The position numbers and the translations under genes are program-made. Below, piece after piece: positions 55,901-64,000 of a DNA stretch of 64,000 nt. Position 1 is the first letter of the stretch; the number at the start of each line of letters is the position of its first letter. The notes beneath the pieces are model-generated. The model was not told the DNA's origin. It did not search any database and worked only from the letters and a program-made list of their open reading frames with translations. Source of the DNA: Haematococcus lacustris (Eukaryota > Chlorophyta > Chlorophyceae > Chlamydomonadales > Haematococcaceae); NCBI GenBank assembly GCA_030144725.1, contig JASKMD010000008.1, forward strand, positions 13,232,160 to 13,296,159, given 5' to 3'.

Positions 55901-58900
55901 CCTCCTGAAACACATGACTGTAGTGCCACCATGAGGGTCAGGGGTCACCACCGTACCTTGTTGGGTGGCTTGCTGGCTGCAGCTTCCTAAATGACTATGA
56001 TCGCACCAAGGGTTTCACGGGTTTCCCTGCCCTGGGCATGGTGTGGCAGCGAATGGAAAGTGAGGCGCTGCGGCGGGCGTATCACATGGCAAAGGGGCAG
56101 AAAGGTGAGGGCAGGTGCGGATGCTGTGCAGCGTGCTTCTGGAGTGCTTGTTTTGCTGCTGTGAAGTAGCCTTAGGACAACAGTACGCAAGCAACTGCTG
56201 CAGTGTGCTTCTACCCCATGTCTGCTCCTTGGCATGGGTGGCAACTTGGGGTCAGAGCTGTGAGGGTGGCACATCCCAGTCAAGTCTGGGGTAACCCCTT
56301 CCAGCATTCCTCGCTGAACCTCTTGTTTCAGTGCATATGATTGCTTCATCCCTTGGGGTCCTTGACGTGAACTAGGTGGGGTAAGCTAGGTAAGATATGC
56401 CACTGGAGTACAGGCCGCACACCCTGGTCCTCACTGGCCCAACCACACAGCCTGGTGGCTGCCTTGCCTGTCTGGTGGCTGCCTGCCCAGGCGTGTTAGT
56501 GCGCAGCTTGAACCCCACCAGCGATGCCGCAAACGTGCTGCAGCCTGACGATGTGCTGCTGTCCTTCGACGGATTGGAAATTGCATGCGACGGCACTGTG
56601 CCCTTTCGCACCGGGGAGCGTATCTCCTTCTCCTACCTCATCTCCAACAAGGTGAGCCACGGCCATCCCTCACCCTTTTCACGCTCACTCTATTCCTTCT
56701 GTCTTTCTATGTGTGAGAGGATGTACTACTGCCATGCTGTCTGCTAAGACAAACAAGCCCCATGCTCTTGCTGGCCCGCTCAATGACTACAGTTGGTGCT
56801 TGTGACCATGTCGCAACTTGAAGTCGCACCCTCCCGTATAGAGTGCATTGCTGGTGTGGTGCACAGCCAGTGTAGTGCACAGCCTGGCTGTGCACTATGA
56901 TCCCAGGCCACATCATTTCAGATCCTACCTGGGCCCTACGCTGCTTTTGCATGTACCTGGAGCCATGCAGCTTGGCCTGACCACCGCCTGTTGTTTGATG
57001 TACAGCTGCTGGTGCAATGTCGAGCTTCCAGCTCCCAGGCCTCCATACCTTGTGCAAGCTGTGCCCCCTCCTGCCAGTGCAGTATGTGGGCGATGAGTGC
57101 CAGATGACAGTGCTGAGGAAAGGCGAGGTGCACACCGTCAACGTCAAGTGAGTAGGGTAGGATTTGGGATTGCGCATGCTGCGAATGTCAATGCTGCGCT
57201 CAATGCCACAGCTTCATTACACTGAGCAGATCCCGCCTACCCTCTCATTCACAGCTCTCCCAGGCTGCAGCTGCAGCTGCGGCTGCTCCTGCTGCTGCTG
57301 TGTGTGTTAGCCTTGTGTGTTGAAAAAGCATGGACCATGCCCTGCCCCTGGGCAGTGTCCACAAAGTCAGTCTGGTGGTATGTGCGTTGATGTTGGTGCT
57401 GCTGGCCCTGCCTGCCCTCCTGGCACCCCTCAGGCTGTCCAAGCCCCACCAGCTCATCCCACCGCACATCAATAACCGGGACCCTGCCTACTTCATCGTC
57501 GCGGGCCTGGTGTTCACCCCGGTCAGCGAGCCCTACCTGCAGTCAGAGTGAGGCTGCACCCCCTGCCTGTCCCCCTCCACGGAGGGCCCACGGTCCAGTC
57601 AGGCTGCTCAATCACCATTAGTCACGATCAGTCACGATCAGTCACGAATCAGTCACGATCAGTCACGTACCAGTCACGAATCAGTCACGAATCAGTCACG
57701 ATCAGTCACGTATCAGTCACGGATCAGTCACGGATCAGTCATGGATCAGTCACGGATCAGTCACGGATCAGTCACGATGATGACACGACAGGCAGGCTGG
57801 ATGACTGCACAAAGTGAGGCGGATCACATCCTGCACTGGAAGCAGGTACACAGGCATATCCAGCTTTGCATTCCCTCCTCCTATTGCTAGTGCTCCTGCT
57901 GCTGCATTGTTCCCTTGCATTGATGCCCTTGGCTGCCTGCACTGCTGCGCCTGCAGCTGCTGGGATGTGGACTTTGTTGTTATGATGTGGGTCGCCCTGT
58001 TGTGGTATGCTGCTGCCAGGTACGGCGCTGGCTACTCCACGGAGGCCCCAGTCAGGCTGCTGGACCGCCTTTTCCATACCCTCCCCAAGTGAGGCAGGGC
58101 CAGGCTGTTCAGGCCACACCTGGCTATAGCCTGCCAAGACTTTCCCAACTCCGTGTGCTCCCTGCTCCATGTGGGCATAGACAGATTCTGCAGCATGGGG
58201 GGCTCAGTGGCACAACAGGCGAGCCAGCTGAACAGGAGCAAGCGCAGGAGCTGTCACTATGCCCGCCTTATCCCCTTAGCCCTTTGCTGTATATGAGGCA
58301 TGCTGCTACACCTTCCTGCCCAGTGTTCTTGGCCTAATTACACGGCGGCTGGATGCAGTGGGTCATCTTGACCTGCTGGCCTGCTGGTGCGCAGGAATGG
58401 TGACGAGGAGGTGGTCGTGCTAAGCCAAGTACTGGCCTGCTCTGCAACTCTAGGCTATGAGGACGTGTACAACGTGCAGGTGGGGGCCGCTCAACTGACG
58501 GTGGGACCACCCACTGAGACAGACAGGACTTGGCGCTGGACAGGCCTTGGCGCTGGACAGGACTTGGCGCAGGACAGGCCTTACCTTGTGTACTGCATGC
58601 AAGTCATGGTTTGGCAGCGGGGTCGCCCAACCTGAACGCCTGTGGCCCTGCCACTGCACCAGCACTGCTTGCGCCCACCAACTCCTAGGCAGCATTGTAT
58701 TGCCACTCAACTGAATGTGCGACTGCTCCTCGCAGCTGTTGAAATTCAATGGAGAGCCGGTGCGCAACCTGCGGCACTTGGCGGAGCTAGTTGTCGGCTG
58801 CACGCAGCCGTTTATGCGCTTTGACCTAGACTACAACGAGCTGGTGATCTTGGAGACACAGGCGGCGCTTCGGGCCACCGCTGACGTGCAGACCTCGCAC

Positions 58901-59005
58901 TCCGTGCCGCATCTGTGCTCCGCCGACCTACGCAAGTCGGGCTTGGCGTGGCCGCCTACTGCCAGTGCCGATATCGCCGCGGAGTCCAGTGTTCAGCCTA
59001 AATGA
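52936..59005 (+). CDS. Deg2/Deg9-type serine protease, 14 exons, 586 aa
   Basis: DegP/HtrA-family serine protease of the plant Deg2/Deg9 group, involved in protein quality control in chloroplast or nucleus. Exons: 52936-53202, 53409-53597, 53937-54023, 54210-54295, 54568-54680, 55093-55163, 55630-55691, 55983-56104, 56491-56651, 57083-57147, 57434-57547, 58020-58088, 58395-58479 and 58736-59005; all phases agree. The first 40 residues or so are basic/Ser/Ala-rich, like a transit peptide. Protease domain: SGFIA...LLTNAHSVD (His about 145), [10 protein letters not shown] (Asp about 176), [29 protein letters not shown], and GGNSGGPV (Ser about 254), so the triad is intact. PDZ1 follows ([30 protein letters not shown]), then the Deg2/9-type second half ([55 protein letters not shown]). 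Exon 1-2 limits are the least certain. Confidence 0.88.
57619..57779. repeat. CAGTCACG(A/G)AT tandem repeat in Deg intron
   Basis: About 15 copies of a 10-11 bp unit around ATCAGTCACG inside the intron between Deg exons 11 and 12. The units are contiguous, so it is a minisatellite. Confidence 0.95.
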
Positions 59006-59329
59006 ACAACCGAGGCGGGAACTCAAAGCAGGGTTTGGGGATTATCTGTAGCACTGATTTGCAGCGCACTGGGCCGGCTGTTTTGCAACCAATGTGAGTT
59101 CAGACTCTGTTCTATCACAATCACGATCACGATATCTATCTAAATGGATGACATTGTGCAATCATGGCATATGGCCCTCCAGATAATACACAGTACTGCT
59201 GCTGGGATCCCAAGGGTTGACTCATACGACAGCCCTTCCCAAAGCCGATATCTTTTGTCCAGTTTATAGCTACAACATGGCATACGTAAACAAGGCATGG
59301 CAGTTCGGTAGCGTCCGGACAACGCCGCT
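59006..59329. other. Deg 3'UTR and phosphoglycolate phosphatase 5' flank
   Basis: No TGTAA was seen after the Deg stop in this stretch. Contains a short ATCACGATCACGATATC motif near 59119. No gene was recognised. Confidence 0.4.
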
Positions 59330-62300
59330 ATGCACGCACGGGCAGCGCTATCTGGGCAATCCCAGTTGCGCGCAAATGTAGCTAGGCCCGTGCGTGCTCC
59401 CAGCGCCACGTCCCGCTCGAGGCTCGCCGTGATGGCCCACGGTGCGCGGCCCTCTCGCTGTAGAGTCACAGCAAGGCGCTTTGCTTACTAGCCCGCGCTC
59501 CCCTTGCAGCATCTCGCAGAGCTAACGATTCAGACAAGTTAGCCCTTGTGAACAAGGTCGAGTGCTTCATATTCGACTGCGATGGTTCGTGCCCTCCGTG
59601 CCATTATGCTGAAAACATCTTTCCCGGCATCCAGCCTTATCTTCCCCACAGAGGTGCTGCAGGTGTTATTTGGCGCGGGGACTCGGTCATCGACGGCGTC
59701 CCTGAGACACTGGAGCTGTTGAGGAACATGGTGGGGCTCCACATGAACCCCAGTCACATGTGCTGGAGCTTTAGTGCAGTGTCGCTGATTGGCTGTGCAG
59801 GGCAAGCGGCTGTTCTTTGTAACCAACAACAGCACCAAGTCCAGAGCAGGCTACCTGAACAAGTTCACAAGCTTGGGCCTGCAAGTCACCGCTGTGAGCA
59901 ATTGGGTCATAGGATCACGCAAAGCATTTTTTCTACTGGGGCTGCAGAGACACGTGATGGCTCCTTCATGCAGCTGATGCAGGCAGCGTGGGGTGCAAGA
60001 TAAGCAGGCTTTGTCAGCATGCAGACCAGGCAGGAACTGCTGTGCTGCACGCCTCTTGCAGGAGGAAATATATTCCTCCTCTTATGCTGCAGCCGCCTAC
60101 CTTCACTCCATTGACTTCAAGAAGAAAGTGTATGTGATTGGGGAGGAAGGCATTCAGCAGGTGAGGTCCAGGGATCTATGCACGACAAGGGCAGCATCCA
60201 GGACAAGGGGGCAGCTGCCAGGTGTTTTCAGCCAGACCCATGGCCACTGGAGGGGAGCACTGGATACTAGCTCCAAGCCTAACCCCAAGCCTTGCCTCTG
60301 TGATGCTTGTGATGAAGCCCCATAAACCTTCCCTCTGTGATGCTTGTGATGAAGTCTCATAAGCCTGATGTGTGCACTTCCTGCCTGTCAAACTGTCCAC
60401 ATGCCAGCTTCCAGCTGTTTGTGCATGGCGCTGAGCTGCCAAGTGCCAACTAGTGTGTTCTGTTATCCACCCTTGTGCCCCAGGAGCTGGACCTCAAGGG
60501 CATCCAGCACTTTGGTGGCCCTGCAGATGCTGACAAGAAGGTGGTGCTGAAGGCAGGGGAGCTGCTGACCCATGACCCGGAGGTGAGCAAGAGCAGACGC
60601 AAGGCACAGACAGCAAGGGGCCAAGTGGGCAGCATAGCCAGGGAGGGGAAGTGTGGACAGACAGGGCATCACAAGATCAGGCAAGTGCCAGGGTGTAGGG
60701 TGTGGGGTAAGCTGGGGTGGGCTAGGGTGGGGTGGCGTGGGTCTGGGCAGCAGTGTACTCCTAGTATCTGAGTTTGTGACCAGCCTGAGCTCACCTGGCC
60801 ATGGGTGTGTTGTGCAGTGTAGCACTGCAGCCACCAATCCCTACTACCACCAGCTCAATTACCCGCATCAACCATCCCTCTCCTCACGAAAGGAGCTGCG
60901 TTGCAGGGCAGCTATATCGGTCTCCTGCCCTCCTCCAATGGCTGTTAGGGCATGTGGTGTGTTCCCCATCCCCACCCCTCTGGCCCGCCCCTCAGGCCTG
61001 CCCCTCCGGCCTCCTGCTTGCCCTAGGTTGGCGCTGTGGTGGTGGGTTTTGACCGCCACATCAACTACTACAAGATCCAGTACGCCACGCTGTGCATCCG
61101 GGAGAACCCGGGCTGCATGTTCATCGCCACCAACAGGGACGCTGTCACACACCTGACGGACGCACAGGAGTGGGCAGGTGGGCGCCGCACCCCAGGCGCC
61201 ATGGCTTGACTGGTGGGGGCCTGGTCAGCTGCAGGCTCAAGCAGTGCATCTGTTCCAAGTGGGCAGGGTGCTGGTACTAAGGGATGTAGAGGTGCCTGTC
61301 TGCCACAAAGCAATTGCGGCTGGAGCAGCAGGCAGGTGGTTCAATGGAGGCTTGGATCGCCTGCATGCAATGCACTTCACGTGCACAGGCAACGGCTCTA
61401 TGGTTGGCGCCATTATGGGCAGCACCAAGCGGGAGCCCCATGTGGTTGGCAAGCCGTCAGAGTTCATGCTGGAGGACATTGCCCACAGCCTAGGCCTGCA
61501 GCCCTCTCAGATATGCATGGTGGGCGACCGGCTGGACACTGACATCATGTTTGGCAAGAACGGAGGCCTCACTACCTGCCTGGTGCTGTCAGGTGGGCTG
61601 GCTAGTAGTCAGCTGGGTTGAGCCTGAGGGCTGGCTGGAGGCTGACTGGCTGGCTGCCTTGTCCCAGCTTAGCGCTGTGGTGGCCAAGCAAGATGAGGGT
61701 CAAGGGGCTGTCAAGGGGCTGTGAAGGGGCCGGCACAGCTGCAGGCAGAGGAGTGAGGGTGCTGGCAAGCGTGGTGTGGCAGCTGGCTGGCTAGCACCAC
61801 CTAGCAGTGTCACAAGCAGCCCATCGTGTCGTGGCTTGCACCAGGGGCACTTCAGGGGCGGTGCTCTTCAGAGCATTACGTAGGGCTGCCTAGCTTGCTG
61901 GGTTCTTTCTTAATAGCATGCAAGCATTGAGCTGAGGGGCACTTGTCATCAGGGGCACACAGCAGCCCGTTCCTTTACATGCCTCTTGCCTGGCAAATGC
62001 ATACGAACTGCCTGATGTCATTGGAGTCACCGCCTAGTGCTCACCACCCCGCACAGCCTGCCAGCAGTGTGGTGGGTGTGTCTGTCAGGTGTGACCACCG
62101 AGGAGACCCTGACCAGCCCAAGCAACAGCATCCACCCGGACCTATACATGGTGAGTGTGAAGAGGAGGGAGAGCGGCAGCAAGGGCATGTGCAGCTGGCT
62201 GGGACCGTGCAGTGGCGGTGCATCTGGTTGCTAGGGGTGGGTCTGGGCTCTAATGCAGCAGGCAGGTAGTCGCCTCATGATCACACAGCCAACCCTGATA

Positions 62301-62452
62301 CCCACCGCTCAGTCATCAGAGTCCTGCCCGATAGGAGGGATTTAGGCCATGCCAATGTGCACGCATGGCCCCCTTGCTGCCTGCCTCCTCCTGTGCAGGA
62401 CCAGCTGTCTGAGCTGTTGAGCATCAAGGATCAGGCAGCAGTGCTTGCTTGA
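59330..62452 (+). CDS. PGP1: phosphoglycolate phosphatase, chloroplast, 10 exons, 338 aa
   Basis: HAD-family phosphatase that removes phosphate from 2-phosphoglycolate, the first step of photorespiration in the chloroplast. Exons: 59330-59441 (proposed transit-peptide exon), 59510-59584, 59663-59730, 59801-59893, 60062-60160, 60484-60582, 61027-61177, 61389-61592, 62089-62150 and 62399-62452; phases agree. Exon 1 encodes an Arg/Ala/Ser-rich leader (MHARAALSGQSQLRANVARP). HAD motifs: FIFDCDGVIWRGDSVIDGVP (nucleophile and acid Asp at about 60 and 62), FFVTNNSTKSRAGYL (motif II), KPSEFMLEDI (motif III Lys) and MVGDRLDTDIMFGKNGG (motif IV). The cap region carries VVVGFDRHINYYKIQYATLC. The C-terminus ends DQLSELLSIKDQAAVLA. 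Exon 1 is the only uncertain part; the rest is very clear. Confidence 0.92.
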
Positions 62453-62795
62453 TAGCCAAGCGCTGAGCCCAACCTTACCATCCTGGTGCAGCCTGGCGCT
62501 TGATGATTGGGGCATGGATGGCACTTCACATGTCCTGCCTTGGGGGTGAAGCCAGCCACATTTCATGCACAATGACCAGACGCAGCAGCTGTGTAGGACA
62601 TTCTGCCAGCGATCTCTCTGGTCGCATGCCTGCTCACCTACACTCAAACACCTCCACATCAGCACCGCAAGAGCTCCCCTTCAGGCTCGAGGGCAACTGC
62701 CTAGAGTTGAAGAGACTCTGGCACACATTTCCATGAGTAGTATGCTACTGCTAGGCCTAGGTGAACAATCTTGCATGCATGGGACCTTGCATGTG

Positions 62796-62800
62796 TGTAA
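62796..62800 (+). promoter_or_regulatory. TGTAA polyadenylation motif, PGP gene
   Basis: TGTAA 344 bases after the stop at 62452; the 3'UTR would meet the convergent mL53 transcript. Confidence 0.5.
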
Positions 62801-62937
62801 AATTTGTTAGCCAATCTGAAGCATCAGCACTAAAGGAGCAGCCAGGGCATGCCATTATTAAGCTAGGTAACAGTGCACGGTCGTTCGTATCGTTGGGGAG
62901 TGTCATCAATATGCGAGTGCACCCCTTGAACCCCACG

Positions 62938-63429
62938 TCACATTCTGGTGCCTACACTCCCAAGCTCTCCACTGAGCAGCGCTTCTCTGCTAAGCGCTGG
63001 GGCAGGAGCAGCGACACTGGTCAGACGATTTGAAGGTTTCCAAGGGTCATAGCCAACCTGCACATGCAAGGGTGGGTGTATGTAGGTGGGATACACGAGA
63101 CATGAATGAATGAAGGAGGGTGGAAGACATACCTCCTTCAGCAACGCTACCAGCTCCATTGCGCTAGCCTTTCTCTCTATGATCCTTGCGATGTCATCAA
63201 CTGTAGTGGCGCTCAACGCAATCTTGCGTTGCTCATCGTCGCTGAATTGCAGCTCCACAAATGACGAGCCGGGAGCAGCATCCTCGTCAATCTTGAACTC
63301 AATCTTACACGCAGGGTTGCTTTTCTTTGAGCCTGTAGAGTTTAGGCGCTGCAGGAGCTCACGGGCACTTGCAGAACGAGGATCTCCGGGAGTGAACTGC
63401 ACAAAGGCGCGCTTTAGATGCTTGAGCAT
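62938..63429 (-). CDS. mitochondrial large-subunit ribosomal protein mL53, 2 exons, 138 aa
   Basis: Component of the mitochondrial ribosomal large subunit (MRPL53 family, thioredoxin-like fold). Exons (minus) 63429-63133 and 63057-62938, phase 0. The N-terminus MLKHLKRAFVQFTPGDPRSA with SARELLQRLNS and KKSNPACKIEFKID matches the family pattern (basic start, F/N-x-x-DPRSAS, then S-NP-C). The core continues SFVELQFSDDEQRKIALSAT and DIARIIERKASAMELVALL. The second exon (VGYDPWKPSNRLTSVAAPAP...) is a Ser/Ala-rich extension. The start ATG gives the family N-terminus directly, with no extra presequence. Confidence 0.8.
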   Translation of the reverse strand: MLKHLKRAFVQFTPGDPRSASARELLQRLNSTGSKKSNPACKIEFKIDEDAAPGSSFVELQFSDDEQRKIALSATTVDDIARIIERKASAMELVALLKEVCLPPSFIHSCLVYPTYIHPPLHVQVGYDPWKPSNRLTSVAAPAPALSREALLSGELGSVGTRM

Positions 63430-64000
63430 AGCCTTGTCTGCGTCAAGTAGTTCGGGCTCTCAAAGGCGAAATTGCAAGCAACGACTTGCAACCATGCATG
63501 TAGTGCTATCAAGTCAATACGTTGTGTTTGTGACTGGTAAGGGTTGAATAGCTTCTTTACACATTCGATATGAAACACAGGCAGGAATACACGAATATGC
63601 AACACGTACATCTAAAGAGCCAGGCAATAGGCTTCATTGAGTGGGCTCCTGCCCGCTAGGCAAGCCGCTGATTAAGCCGCGCAGCCATTGTGGTCCTTAT
63701 GTTGCAGCGATTTTCGACACGGCTGGTTGCGCCTAGCATAACAAGCACACAAGCTTGACTAGCTTGTTGACCTTGTTAAAAGCTGATGTTGTAATGTGCC
63801 TCCCGTGGCGCCATAGAGAGCGCTAGTGCGGAGAGTGCTTGACTAGTTGACCTGATAAGCCCCGCAGCCTGACTTGCACGGCGCACTTTGTGCATTTGCG
63901 CTTGCGATGCTTGACGCCATCATGCCTGCCACCACCCCAGCTAACGGGACAATAGCGTCCTTGTTCGTCACCATTTAAAAAGATCGCCCCCAGAGCTACA
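63430..64000. other. mL53 5' flank and window edge
   Basis: Presumed promoter and 5'UTR of the mL53 gene in the first 200 bases. The rest, including two TTGACTAG(C/T)TTG-like motifs near 63755 and 63840, holds no recognisable gene. Confidence 0.35.

Noticed and set aside
57619..57779. CRISPR-like short repeats
   Set aside because: Contiguous 10-11 bp units within an intron; no spacers.

Overview
This window is nuclear DNA from a green alga, most likely a chlorophycean of the Chlamydomonadales (Chlamydomonas/Haematococcus-like). The evidence is: GC-rich, intron-dense genes with GT-AG introns and two GC-AG exceptions; TGTAA polyadenylation motifs after several stop codons; photorespiratory, chloroplast and mitochondrial genes of plant type; and many DNA transposons and Fanzor-type sequences. 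There is no operon structure, prokaryotic gene or CRISPR array. Most long uninterrupted ORFs are translations of tandem repeats and are not genes.

Ten ordinary genes can be assembled from exon homology with consistent splice phases. They are an OXA2-type insertase with a C-terminal tail (+, 223-2874, 5' end missing), CCT8 chaperonin subunit (-, 3486-7174), an AVT1-like vacuolar amino-acid transporter (+, 20683-23707), an ADP-ribosylglycohydrolase-family protein (+, 26432-29429), MCTS1/Tma20 (+, 30327-32254), a CorA/MRS2-type Mg2+ channel with a large His-rich insert (-, 34681-39546), an unrecognised IQ-motif protein (-, 49961-52021), a Deg2/Deg9-type serine protease (+, 52936-59005), phosphoglycolate phosphatase (+, 59330-62452) and mitochondrial ribosomal protein mL53 (-, 62938-63429).

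The space between them is transposon territory, and it is the most interesting part. Four relics of Fanzor (eukaryotic TnpB-like RNA-guided nuclease) are present, in two subfamilies. Fz-1 (16058-20198) and Fz-2 (34149-32880, internally deleted) share a coding sequence and a conserved non-coding tail with a GUGUGUG/CACACAC stem. Fz-3 (40207-41236) and Fz-4 (a solo tail, 52539-52273) share a second, unrelated tail that stops at exactly the same CCGG in both. These tails are candidate guide (omega/f) RNA loci.

Fz-1 was hit by a 1.3-kb hAT element with a perfect 8-bp target duplication and adjoins a composite transposon at 7632-16057. That composite belongs to a family with about 15-bp TCAGG...CCCCAAC ends, an internal C/G-rich minisatellite and perfect 7-bp target duplications in three other copies. 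It carries a second copy of its own family (8498-10488) and a CACTA-like element (10821-15278) nested in its minisatellite. A second hAT (24339-26001) is nested in another remnant of the same family. One copy (46535-48329) has a paralogous empty site at 51334-51340 inside the window.

Four pentanucleotide arrays (GGGGT, ACCAC, CAGCC, CCATG) lie in or near these elements. All exon joins are inferred from the genomic sequence alone; no transcript evidence was available.
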